From assembly GCA_016800925.1 (NCBI GenBank), contig JABCPU010000009.1, positions 124,001 to 188,000 of the forward strand: a stretch of DNA of 64,000 bases, in the 5' to 3' direction. The position numbers and the translations under genes were made by a program. This document shows, in pieces, positions 11,571 through 22,605 of this stretch (the first letter of the stretch is position 1; each line of letters starts with the position of its first letter). The notes beneath the pieces were generated by a model. It saw only the letters and a list, made by a program, of their open reading frames with translations. It did no database searches and was not told the DNA's origin. This stretch comes from Suillus spraguei. Its lineage: Eukaryota; Basidiomycota; Agaricomycetes; Boletales; Suillaceae.

Positions 11571-12802
11571 CTACACAACTACCGGTGTGATTCCCTGGGA
11601 TCCAACGAGCATATCAAGTCCATCTTCCTCATCAACAGCGCCACCGCTGGCCATGATGTCTGTGGGTTGGGAGTCCTGGGTGAGGCAGGCTATCTGCGGA
11701 ACAAGTTCACTGGCATCAGGTCTACCAGCAGAAGGCATATCTGCAGCATCAATGGATGATGCATGTGTCTGTGAGGCATGCGACCTCCAGGAGGCAGGTG
11801 CAGGTGGAACCTCAACGAACACTTGAAGACGACGACGGCGAGGCACTGGCACAGGAGATGGCGACGGTAATGGCTCGGTTGACAACACTCGCCGTTTGGA
11901 ACGGCGAGGCACAGGCGCAGGAGATGGTGAGGGAGATGGCTCGGTTGACAACACTCGCCGTTTGGAACGGCGAGGCACAGGCGCAGGAGATGGTGAGGGA
12001 GATGGCTCGGTTGACAACACCCGCCGTTTGTGACAGCGAGGCACAGGTGCAGGAGATGGCGAGGGTGATGGCTCGAGGAGACGAGGTAGACCCTTCCAGT
12101 CGATCCGACCATCGACAAACTCACGGCGTCCATGGGAGTGGCGCGATTCAGGTCCAGGCGCTTCTCCGAAGATGACGGGGTCACGGGAAGTGATGATTCT
12201 ATGGCGAGCCTTCTCTGTGGCAATGGGTTGAATGGTAAGAGTGTCGTTCTGGAGGGCATATTCGAGTATGGCGCGCTCGCGAAGGGTGAGATCATGGATG
12301 CCCTTGCTCTTGGTGAGAGATCTCCGATTCTCACCGGGCATGAGTGTATCCTCAGGGTAGTTATGGAGGGTGTAACCACGTTGAGCTAACATGGCGGGTA
12401 ATGTCCTCCAGGGAAAGAGGCCGCCTCTCCCATTGAGCGTACCTGTAACATTGTCGACTCAACGCCAGATGATTGGTGATCAAACTCACCACATAACGCT
12501 GTTAATCCACCCATGATACAAGGGATCCCCACCAGCTGTCTCCAACTCTCGGAATTAGAGATTTTCCGACTCTCTAACCACCGTTCCAATACCTCCTCCG
12601 CTGGGATCGCACGCCGTGACGCGATAACATTGAGAACATTGTTTAATCTGAAAAAATCGACTTCCATGGAGGCAGGGAGGAGTCCTAATCGATGGCAGAA
12701 GTACCCTTCGAAGTAAGAAATTGGGGAAATGCATCGATGAATTGGTGAGTCAGAATTTGGCAAAAGGAAGAGTTTCAAAATCCCACGCGTCGGTTCAATC
12801 AT
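11571..12802 (-). CDS. KDZ accessory protein B with FPWxTLP/YPED domain and Ser-Pro repeats
   Basis: Two exons on the minus strand (12802-12490 and 12442-11571) are joined by a 47-nt GT..AG intron that restores the frame at ALCG-TLNG. The start may be the ATG at 12802 or, more plausibly, the Met at 12667 (MEVDFFRLNNV). A globular block around the intron reads LNGRGG, FPWRTLPAMLAQRG, YPEDTLMPGE and SKGIHDLTLRERAIL. It aligns with a block in the plus-strand gene at 13340-17242. After it come nearly four copies of a 22-residue Ser/Pro/Arg repeat (66-bp units), then a disordered acidic tail. The function is unknown. The Arg/Lys-rich repeats suggest nucleic-acid or nuclear localisation, by inference only. 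Confidence 0.6.
11839..12076 (-). repeat. 66-bp coding tandem repeat
   Basis: Units begin at 11839, 11905, 11971 and 12037 (plus coordinates), exactly 66 bp apart. Units 2 and 3 are identical or nearly so. They encode a 22-residue Ser-Pro block followed by VPRRSKRRVLST. The period is a multiple of three, so the frame is kept when copy number changes. Confidence 0.8.
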
Positions 12803-13339
12803 CTCATCAGCGAGGATCCTTCTGCTTCAAGAACGCATGGATCAATTTAGATCTAGCTAGACGCTATGAGATCTTGGTGAGCTATATCTTGTAGCTATGA
12901 GCTTGTGTGCTAACAAGACTTTGTAAACAGAATATTTGGACTGACAACAATCACCAGGCCAAAAAATCACAGTCGGCGATGTGTTCAGCCTGCAAGCCTC
13001 TGCAAGCATGTATTTTCTCTATTGTACCGTGACTTTGACGGGCGTCCTGCTCATTCATGAGGTCCGCTGCGAGGCTCCCGCACACAATATATCAGTTAAG
13101 TCATTTTCTGTCGCGCACCTCACCTTCCTGACTTCTCTTTTGAAGCAGTGAATCTCATACCTCCATTATACTAGTTGCCGCTGACCAACAATACAGAACC
13201 CAAGGTTGTCGCTCGTGGAACAGTCAACAACCCTTTCCTTCCTACCTACGCACTTAGCAGTGAGTTTTTCGGACATTGTCATCTGCGCCCAGTCCTGACG
13301 AGCCTCCAGAAACCAAAAAATTCCTGCACCGTCTCCCCC
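12803..13339. other. Divergent intergenic region between KDZ accessory genes
   Basis: This stretch lies head-to-head between accessory gene B (minus) and accessory gene C (plus). It has no gene I can support, though an upstream non-ATG frame from 13175 could be a 5' exon of gene C. It probably holds both promoters. Confidence 0.4.
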
Positions 13340-16300
13340 ATGACTCAGAAATATTCAGAAAAACCAGGTTGTTCTCCTCCACCGGGTTATTCGACCTCTT
13401 CCCCTGTCACCGAGTCCTCCATTGGTGAAAGTGTCGATCATCTTGAAGAACAAGTTGGGGGTGGACGTTATGTGTCTCCACCATGCGAACAAACCCCAAC
13501 TCGTCTCCGCACTCACATCAAACCTACAAACCGCGACGTAGGACTTGTGAAGGAGGCATCTATGCGTCGTCGAGCGATGCCAGTCGACGAGAAGTCAACT
13601 GAAGGCGATGGCCATACTCAGACAGGTGGTTCTCTTTCTAATGAGGCCCGAGGTCAATCAGTTCCCAGCCCCGCGCCTGCTTGTATGCCCAGTGGTAGCC
13701 CACAATTTCAGCCTGCGGTGCCTCTTCAGGATCTGTTCTATGACCCTCCCATTGCCCCTCCTCAGGAGCATCGCAGGGGGCTCAGCCAGCCGCCACCCCC
13801 AAATCATCTGCAGCCTCGCCAACACTCTGTTCCACCTCCCACTTTCATCCCTGCACCGCCAAATCATCTGCAGCCTCCCCAGCACTCTGTTCCACCTCCC
13901 ACTTTCATCCCTGCTGCCCCCCGCGCGCGCAGTGGCACTCCAGGCCACCCTCCGCAGCCCAACATGATCACAAAACCCACTTTTGCTGAGCAGAACGTGT
14001 ACGATTTCAACGGGGACACATATGACTTCAGTGGTATGGACTATGGCACTTTCGGATCATCTGAAACACAGCTCACCATCCCTGCAACCCGCGTCCTACC
14101 TCCGACTCCAGCAGGTCTCCAGGATCATGTCATGAAAACTGACACTGTAATGGATGAGGCTGCTGAAGCCGATTCCGGCCGTTTGGATTCTGCTGTGAAA
14201 GGACGAAAACACGACACGACGAACGCTACCCTCCAACAGGGCTTCCTAAAATTGGAACGTGTCATCAGTGAAATCAGTCGCAGCACGTCACTGCCTTCCC
14301 AGCAAATTATATCATTATGGAACAAGAGCAACACGCGCGTCGTCAATAACATCAACCATTGGAACGCCTACAGTAGTTACTTCAAGACGAACTTCAAGCA
14401 AGAAATCAGTAGGCTCGGAGACGAGGCTCCCGAGGCTCCCGGCACACCAAGTGAGTGAGCATTTCTTTCGCCGATGTTGTCATCCTAACATTGTATCTTA
14501 AAGGTACCAATTTACGGCTCAAGTGCTATGATGCTTTCAAAGAGGCATTCCCTGACACGTGGCAAAACATCCTCGAGCTTCATGAAGAGGCTGCACTGTT
14601 CCTTGGTGTACCCCAGACGGTTGCTGCACGAGCCCAGGAGTTCCATAAGTTTGGCAAGAGGCTCTCAGCTATGGTATGTAGACATTATCACTCTTTTACT
14701 GTCGTGTTTCTGAAGCCATACAGATGGATGCCGGAGCAGCTCGCTACGGATATGAGGCTGCACTCGTAGCATGCGGCAAGGTCATTAACCAGGACGGTTC
14801 CTTGGGCATGGCCCATACAACGCCTGGAGCTGCGGGTGTAAGTGTTTTTTTTTTCGGTCGCTCATACAGTATCTGATCACTCTTCAAGTTTTGGATGTCG
14901 CGCTGCAAGGCAGACGAAGACACTATCATTGGCCACTTGAAGGCTCAAGTATAGTGAGTTTTCGTATAAAATTCATTGCAGAACGACTCATCATGTGATC
15001 ATTAGCAACCTTGCATCATTGGCTATCGTCGAGGAAGCATTCGAGGACGAAATCATACCCGTCAAGAACGATGAACGCGAGGTATCCACTGCCCTTTCAG
15101 ATCCTCTCGACTGCTTTTCCGACCCTCTCGACATCTCTAAGGATGGAATCAAGTGGGTCAAGGCTGAGATCTCTCGTCAAATTAGTATGTGTGGTGTCTT
15201 TCATGGGAGATTCGTGTACTGACGGTAAAATATAGAGAAGCTGAATGGCAAACTGTCGTCAGAGAAGAATTTTCCCTGGAAGACTCTACCAGGGGAGCTC
15301 ACGTGTCTTGGGATGGTCATCAAGGGATATCCGGAGGACGTGTTGCTCCCTGGTGGATTTCATACCACAGTCAATAAAGGAATCGCGAATTTGACTCTGA
15401 AGGAGACAGGAATCATGATCGCGGCGTTGAGGGCACGTACCATGTGCATCAAAAAGGTTTCTGATGATACGCAAGGTACGTATTTAGTTGCCATTCACAT
15501 CTTTGCATTCTTGCAACTGACATCTTTAAATAGCAAAACTCGTCACTTCAGATACCCCAGTACTGGAGGGTGCGCCTCCGGCGGAAGATTCCGTGCACAC
15601 AGCAGGACGTCGCCTGTTCGCAAACGGGAAATCAGATCGTCAGGGAGCTCCACGCCAGAAGCCGAGTGTGGCCGTCACCAAAATCAAAGGCAAAGGCAAA
15701 GTTTCGACAAGACAGACATCGCATCATCCCGCCATTTCTCTGTCTGACGACGAATCTGCAGAAGAATTGGACACGGTAGCTCCTCCTGCGCGCCCTATTG
15801 GTCCTCCTCCCCCCTCCCGGGAGTTCAAAGTTGTCAAGCTTCCGACGAGCCAGAAAAAGGTCGAGAAGAAGGTGCCGAAGAAGGCCAGTAACAAGGAGGT
15901 CATTTCCCTGTTATCTAGCGACGGTCGATCTGGTTCAGAATGCCCGGAGGAAGATGGTGTGTCCAATGGTCACTCTGACTATGAAGATGAGAGTTCGTCG
16001 AAGAAAAGAAAGGCGAGGTCTGATGGCACCTCACGAGCATCCAAGAAGAGGCCGTCACCCTCTGATGCAACTACAGAGAAGGCTGACCTACCAAAGAGCG
16101 TGAAAAGCAAGGGGAAGGGCAAGGGTTCAGCTGAGAGGAGAGGGTCGCCGGTGATTGCTGAGTCCTCAGACGAGGAAACGGTTCCAGAGCAAGGTATGCA
16201 ATTTTTTGCAGGATGCAATAAAGCTCACATACTGTTTTCAGGACGTGCAAAACGCCTGCGTGATGGTCCGTCCAGTAAGCCTGTGGTACTCATTCAAGGT

Positions 16301-17242
16301 ACGTTCGTTACATTGTACTCATACTCATGAACTGACAAATATTTAGAGCGTCCCAAGTCTCGTCCTGTGGTCAAAAAGCCCCTTGCGGGTGACACCAACT
16401 CTCCCAATGACAGCGCTGTCAAGGGAGGTGCCACAGAGGCTCCTGCAAGGTCTTCGCCACCCTCTTCGCCCTCGTTAACGCATCGTGAGCCTGCGGAGGT
16501 CCTCACCACCCTCACCACCAATGCAGACTCTGTGCCCGTCCATGCAAACCCTGCACCTCCTACACTGAGTGCTAAGCCGCAATCAGCATCGGTGCAGCCA
16601 CTGACTACAGAAGTTCCGCCTACTCTCCCAACTGCAGAAGTTCCGCCCACTCTGGCAGCTCATCACGGGCGCCGTCCAGAAGCAGACGGCATGGTCATTT
16701 CACAAGATGGTGACCCTAACGAGCATCGCCTGATGGTGCGGCCGCATGACGCTAACCTGAGACCGGGCAACTTCCAGGCAGATCCTCGGATGTACGCCCC
16801 ACGCCAGAGGCTCCCGATGCAGCCGCGTTATCCATCCCCACAGTGGAACGATCCTCCTCACGGCGAGAATCACCCCCAAGGACCTGGCCGCGCCTTCACC
16901 CGGTACCCACCATCAGAATACATACACAATTATCATGATTCACGGATGCCTCATGCCCCCCAGCCCAGTGGGCGCACTCAGCCCACACACGGTCCTCCCG
17001 CACATGGTCCTCAGCTTCCCCTGCAGTATGGTGAAAATGAACACCAGGCAGGACCGAGTTACCCTCGCAACGGCGGGTATCACGAGGCTCCCTACCACGA
17101 CCCTCGCGATGGTTTTGATGGATATCGTGAGGATTTTTGGCACCCACCGAGCAGTCTGTACTACGGTGTTGGGGGGATGTATCAAGACGGATATGGGCGT
17201 GAGTATCCTAACGACTCAGACAATGGTGGACAAGCGCCTTAA
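13340..17242 (+). CDS. KDZ accessory protein C, large disordered protein with the same FPWxTLP/YPED domain
   Basis: The chosen Met is 13340 (MTQKYSEKPG); an upstream exon is possible. About seven introns with GT..AG ends join exons to give roughly 1,100 residues. Order: a Pro-rich N-terminus with two copies of NHLQPxQHSVPPPTFIPA; a helical segment (LERVISEISRS, SLWNKSNTRVV); a globular part (CYDAFKEAFPDTWQNILELH); the shared block near 15240-15420 (KLNGKLSS, FPWKTLPGEL, GYPEDVLLPG, NKGIANLTLKE); Lys/Ser-rich nuclear-type stretches with SDDE motifs; and a Pro/His/Tyr-rich tail. The Pro-rich duplications and basic stretches suggest a nuclear scaffold or DNA-binding role, but the function is unknown. 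It is the last gene before the right inverted repeat. Confidence 0.6.
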
Positions 17243-17692
17243 GCTGACGAGCCTCATTTGCAACTCGTGTGGTTGGCTGTATCCGTTGTGCTAGTCCCTC
17301 CGCCATACATTATATATCACCACGTACCTCGATTTCGCGCCTTGTATCTAATGTTCTTGTCATTGATAGATTTTGTCGTACCAGTCAATGCATTTTCTTG
17401 TGTCTGAATAACTTGTTTGCGGAATAAGAATAAGAAAGACATAAATCAAAATTTCAAGGTAAGGAAAACATATTGATATGGGAGGCTCTGGTATATGTCT
17501 GCTATCACACTCGCCGACATCACGATGAACATACGGAGAGCATCTGGAGACGCTGCCATGTTGAGGCTCCCTATAGTAGAGAACATACCAGTGGGAGGCT
17601 ATACTCACCCTCTGTGACGAGGCTCTGGCCATATGCTCTTGAAGATTGGCCACCTATCCCTGGAACACTAGGGAGAAGCCTCGTGAAGGAGG
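17243..17692. other. Subterminal region of the KDZ element
   Basis: A non-coding stretch between the stop of accessory gene C and the right inverted repeat. It contains several GAGGCT words, possibly subterminal protein-binding repeats. No gene is seen. Confidence 0.35.
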
Positions 17693-17736
17693 GGGTCTCT
17701 TAGACCATATATTCCCTACATAATAATAGGGTCTAA
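17693..17736 (-). repeat. Right terminal inverted repeat of the KDZ element
   Basis: The complement of this segment matches the left end, sharing GAGACCC, TATATGGTCT, AGG and TATTATTATGT in register. The hAT reading frame resumes directly after it at about 17742. Confidence 0.7.
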
Positions 17737-17741
17737 CAGTA

Positions 17742-18909
17742 CGTGGGAACATCTTCAAAGTGCTGCCAAGGGTGTTGGAACCAATTGCGCTAATGACGAA
17801 TATTCACCAAGCTGCCCACTCGAAACCTGAACATATTCCAATCTCGTTTGGGTTTCTTTATTACCGTTATTCGAAAGTCGGTGATGAAACTGATCTTGTG
17901 GCTCGAAATGCGGTCCTAGAGAGTGCCGAGCGTCGATGGGCTCAAATTGATCAAGAGGTCTTCATTGCCGCCGTTATCGTTGACCCACTCTACAAAGACA
18001 AACCATTCAAAAATATTCCCCTGACAACACGTGCCGGGCTGATGTCCCTTTTCAGTCGCCTCTGGACGCGTTTTTATGGTGGTGTGCCACCACTCGAACT
18101 TTTTACAGATCTCGATAATTATTTGAAAAGTTCACCCGAGTTCCAGCCACTCGATATATATACACAGATTTTAGTATCTCGCGCAAAGGAACAGGTAATA
18201 TATTTACTAGACTCGGAGCTGTATTCCTCAATATCTAACCTATTTCTACCCATAGGGCACACCAGTTGATCCTCTCGATATTTGGGATGGATTTTCACAC
18301 AGCAGCTCCGAAATCAAGCCCCTCCAGAAAATTGCTCAGCGAATTCTTTCGATCTGTCCAAATTCTGCTTCATGCGAGCGTCTTTTCAGTATCTTTGGCG
18401 CAATCCTGACGAAATGGCGAAATCGGCTTTCCACTCAGAATCTTATGCTACTTGCAGAGTTAAAGATGTACCTCCACGAGGAACATGTTCGCGCAGGCTC
18501 CGTCAAGAAGCGTCTCAAACAGTGCTACTGCCAGAATACCACTGAGGCTAACCCTACAGAGGGTGACACAGATGCCTTTGGTGATGATTCCCAGCAGACG
18601 AGCAATGAAGTTCGTGAGCACAGAGGGATACGGCAAATTGCTGCACACTTGATTCAAGCTGTCGAGGATGAAGAGACATTCACCATCTCCGAGATTACGG
18701 AGGCAACTACCAATCCGTCAGACTTCCAGCAAATTCCTATCAAGGATCTCTTTGATTTTTCTCGTGCTCAAGATTGGCTAGGATCCTTCTACCAAACAGC
18801 CATACGAGGCTTAGATGCGGAGGTTGAGTTATACGAGCTGTTGGATTTGGATGCCGATGGTATTAACGACCCAAAATTTCCGCACGCAGATGAGATTTTG
18901 GACGAGTAA
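17742..18909 (+). pseudogene. hAT transposase, C-terminal half with dimerisation domain
   Basis: Open code resumes with KVLPRVLEPIALMTNIHQAAH and YYRYSKV. A GT..AG intron (about 18195-18255) leads to an exon from 18256 that runs open to the stop at 18909. It contains the hAT C-terminal signature CPNSASCERLFSIFG followed by TKWRNRLSTQNLMLL, and an acidic tail. In the family this region mediates dimerisation and completes the catalytic fold. This half is internally intact but separated from its N-terminal half by 12.2 kb. The first residues (LEP) duplicate the last recognisable residues of the left half. Confidence 0.85.
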
Positions 18910-19083
18910 AATGACTGACGAGTTTCTTGGTGATGCGGGCCTTAGCCAATCAGATACGATTATATAATATTTTCTCTCGGACTCCTGGTACCATAGCTGT
19001 TCACGTTTACCTGTCGACATAGTGACGTTCACCGGTGAACATTCACTGACTTTTGTGAACGTTCGGCGACCGGACGAACACTG

Positions 19084-22000
19084 ACTTGTGGTTTCTCAAA
19101 CCTTAAACTGCTGCCAACGTGTGGGATTTCAGGCAACCTTTGTCAAAAGTTTGACCAAGGTTTGAACGAGGGTTAAGGATATGTCAGAGTCAACAAACGA
19201 AAGTGATAACACATTCATCACTTAGCGTAAAATTGTTTCTACTCCATCGTGTTCAAACGGACGACTCTTATATCTTACGTCTTCCTTTGAAGAGTACAAG
19301 AAATCAATAGCCAATAGCCTGCTGCTACCAAAAGCTGTCAACTTACTTATGTTTGATCCCACGGAAGTCGTATCAACCGTAAGTAGTCAAGAGTGCACCA
19401 CCTAGTAAGCTCCACTTGCACTCCGTATGTGACGAGAAAACCGTACTTGACTTGCGCACGTGTTTGCACGCAGACAGCACAGCGTTACCGAGAGTACGTT
19501 GTCGTAGAGAAATATTGAAAACGCTTCATCTGTAGTTCATATACACGAAAACATCTCTAGTAAACACGGGAAAGGAAAATGAACCTTTGGTTGAAGTACT
19601 CTTCATCGCTGTACAGGCTGTCGTTCTCGATCGAATGTGTAAGGCTTGCGGTGGTTCGAAGGGGAAACGAGAACAGAACGAGAGAGAAAGATAAGAGAGG
19701 TAAGAGGCGATAACGACCAGGGACCGATCGACGTAGTCAAGATACGAATAGGACTATACCTTCGAGACAAGTTAGCAGAGGAGACGCTCCAAAGACTTTC
19801 TGAGGTACTTTTTGAGTGGGAGATCTAGGATAGAATGCGCTTCACTACCGCTCTCGCCGCCCCCTTGGGATAAGGACTTTACATGAGCGAAACGGTAAGG
19901 GTCCTCGGGTATGGATAGACCGAACGATTATGTGAAAACGGAGGCACAAGGAAGTGGCGTTGCAACTGACAAGGTGAAGAGAAAAAGGGGTACGAAAATG
20001 TGTGAGTGACGGTATGGATGACGAGAGTTGCATAGCATATAGCATGTGGTCGGTCTCGAATGTTCTTAGTTTGAAGCCATGGTCTGGGCGTAGAGGATAT
20101 GGAGTCCTTACAATTGTCTGAGGATGTCTTTGAAATGGCCAGTTTGTGTACAGGTGTACTTACTTTGTGTCTCTTCCCATCTCTATTAACATCCATCGAA
20201 GTGAGTTGTGTTGTGTAGCTGACACGCTCTGACGTCCTCGTTAGGTACTTGTTGATATTATGGGCCACCAGGCTGCTGGGTGATGTAAGCGTGCTTTGAA
20301 GTTGACGGAAACAGTGGAAGGCGGTCGAAACTAAAAAAACCTAATTGAAGTGATGATGATAGTTCACACTCGCATTCTTGCGGGCATTCATATATTCATA
20401 TCATATGTGAACGCGCGTCTTAGCCATTTCATTTCCTGCGCCGAGAGAAAGGGTAGTTGGAAGATGCAGCAGGGAACCACAAGGAGATCGTCCAGTCAAA
20501 TGTGAAGGAAATAAGTAAAGGAGACCTACATCCAAGGGACCCCAGGGTTGACCATTCCGAATTGTGCTCGTGCCAGAAGGGCGGGGATTGAGGAAGTAGC
20601 GAAGAACAGTACGTTGTGATGGGTATACTGTGGGCGGCGTGAAGCAGGAGTTGATTTCAGCATATGGCACGACATGTTGCATCGGATTGCAATAAGGGAT
20701 TGATGGTATGGTAATGAACAAAATGATAGAAATCCGCATTGAGAAGGTCGGAATTTTTAGGTGCACAGGCTTGTAAGACTATTAATGTCAGTGCAAGAAT
20801 AGATAGACATGCAGGGGTAGGCTTCACTTGTGTGAGTCAAATACTAGCAAGGGCCTAGGTATCGGACAGAATGTCACACATGCAGATCTTAGGGTCACCC
20901 AGGTGATGTACGCCAGTCGGTGAGAGTTGGATGAGAGTTTAAGGGAACCAAGATCCTAAACGTGAAAATGAAGCAAGGAGCCGCTGGCGGGACTCGAGAG
21001 CTTGATTCCAAGAAACGCTAGCGAGGAGAGCACAATCAAATGAAAGTGCTAGATCATTGATGGCACTGGTGCACCCTCCAAGGGAAGCTCTCTCCACGGG
21101 AAGCTCTGACAGTTCCAAGTGTTGACGCGTTGAACTCATAGATTGATATCGTGGTAACGTTGGAATAGTCATGCCTGAAGTAATTGGACGAGGTTCTGAT
21201 AGATTTGTCCAGAGAACAGGCGCGTACTATATGTGGATCAGTGATAAGTTTGCGATTCTATATCCGAGTTGCATTTAGGCTCGGACCAGCCAGCCGGACA
21301 ATTACTTATCGAGTGGCGGTTTGAATATTTGCAGGTGTTTGCGCCGGCTGTCGTCTTTTGCTGCCAGATCCCTGTGTTAGTAAGGTGACCAGCAGGCTCA
21401 AGGCCTCAGTCCGGAAAATGAGTACAGACTATCAAGGAAATACCAAGGAAGAACCTCTTCACTCTAGGCTGACGTCAATTGGATCAGAGTTGTGTCGTAG
21501 TAATGCAAGAAATTGCTATGATTGCAGCATCAGTAGTGATGCATTCATGCTACAATTTATATTTAAAACTGAAAAAAGCGAAGCTATTTGTTATTTTTTG
21601 TGTGCATACCACATCTGGTGCTGCAGGGACTTTTGGAGGGCCAAACGAGCGGTGGAATTGACTCAGATATACCAAGAAACATATATCTAGTGTGCTAAGA
21701 CATTCTATCATTGAAGGGGCAAAAATGCGGATGTTATGTTTTTCCTGTATTAAATGTACAGTCTCTGGAGCTTGTATTGGGACAAAAATAACCAAAAAGC
21801 GTTCTATTATGACATATTATATATACATAGCATACACTAATACTTCTCTACAGTAGATAGGTGGATATGGTATGGTGGTGTGGCAATGTTGAGATCCAGG
21901 AGATGACCGGAAATGGCTATGTTTTGGGTGTAGTGACAAATTTCTCAGGTGGTGGGATGCCATCAAAAGATGCATTCAATGGGTGATGCACAAGTGAGGC

Positions 22001-22593
22001 CTAGCATTGGCAGGGGAGGGGAGAGCGCTTCAATTGTAGCAAGAATGCATCACAGGTGTGATACAAGTACAGTAAATAATGCATTACAATGGCACGAACC
22101 TGTGGAATTGAATATTCAGTAAATACTCAAACTGTCGTTTTGGCAGACCGAATCTTCCTATGAACTCAAATCTTGTCACTATATAATGGGACACACTACA
22201 ATGATAGTTTGCGTTGCTGCGTATGCACATGCTTGGGCGAGTGATATTGAATGTGCATCATGTCAAAGCTTTGGCACCAAATATGACCCAGTCACCAAAT
22301 GCTGAAGGCTAACGAGCAAAAGTGTTGATATCAATCTATTGCATCAAGTGAGGCTAAGAAACAGGCTAATAATGTAAGTGAGAGGCAGCATGCAAGGAGA
22401 CATGAAATATACCTCAACGTTATTGCTGAGGCTTGAGGTGTAAATAAAGAAATACAATAATATATAAACTATATCAGAGGTCGATGTTGTAAATCTAACA
22501 ATAATGCCCCAAAGTCCAAGAGAGGCGCTGCCCTGTCCTTTTCGGCAAAAGTGTGAGTTCAGTCAATGACCGGGAAGGGCAAACAAACAACTC
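19084..22593. other. Gene-poor region
   Basis: About 3.5 kb without a supportable gene. Frames of up to 130 codons on the minus strand near 19.9-20.8 kb lack motifs. One recognisable feature is a repeat block at 22112-22290 that recurs at 26950-27140 (listed separately). The sequence is AT-richer toward 22 kb. Confidence 0.45.
22112..22290 (+). repeat. Dispersed direct repeat, copy A
   Basis: It shares with 26950-27140 an ordered series of blocks: ATTCAGTAAATACT, ACCGAATCTTCCT, TTGTCACTA, GGGACAC, CAATGATA, TTGTTGCTGC-like and TGCACATGC. The order and spacing match over about 180 bp with scattered substitutions. The repeat is non-coding. It may be an old miniature element or a segmental copy. 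Confidence 0.65.
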
Positions 22594-22605
22594 ACTCAAC
22601 CGGAA

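Larger units (their letters stand above)
5551..17736 (+). mobile_element. KDZ-type DNA transposon (~12.2 kb) nested in the hAT element
   Basis: The insert is bounded by imperfect inverted repeats (5554-5597 and 17693-17736) sharing TATTATTATGT, TATATGGTCT and GAGACCC in the same order. It contains a KDZ transposase-Ulp1 gene, a small gene, and two accessory genes carrying a shared domain. KDZ (Kyakuja-Dileera-Zisupton) elements are large DNA transposons expanded in Agaricomycetes and are often associated with Ulp1-like proteases. A target duplication is not clear; CAGTAGTT (5525) and CAGTACGT (17737) match at 6 of 8 positions but lie at unequal distances from the repeats. The transposase has inactivating changes, so this copy could move only with help from another. 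Confidence 0.75.
3210..19083 (+). mobile_element. hAT-family DNA transposon, interrupted by a KDZ element
   Basis: Two blocks of hAT transposase code (about 3.6-5.5 kb and 17.74-18.9 kb, same strand) flank a 12.2-kb insert. Candidate outer termini both read CAGTGTTC inward: on the plus strand at 3210 (a second copy at 3187) and as its complement at 19076-19083. hAT elements commonly begin with CA(G)-type inverted repeats and make 8-bp target duplications. No matching 8-bp duplication is seen (the best pairing, beside the 3187 terminus, is 5 of 8), so the exact ends are tentative. Words such as GTGAACGTTC recur inside both ends. The two coding halves overlap by roughly 14 residues at the break, so they could derive from two related copies. 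Confidence 0.6.

Noticed and set aside
11690..12389. Overlapping frames on both strands opposite accessory gene B
   Set aside because: Shadows of the 66-bp repeat; only the minus-strand frame continues the FPWxTLP/YPED domain across an intron.
19879..20766. Minus-strand frames of 121-129 codons
   Set aside because: No Met context, introns, domains or repeats that would distinguish them from chance; composition is Ser/Thr/Leu-rich like antisense noise.
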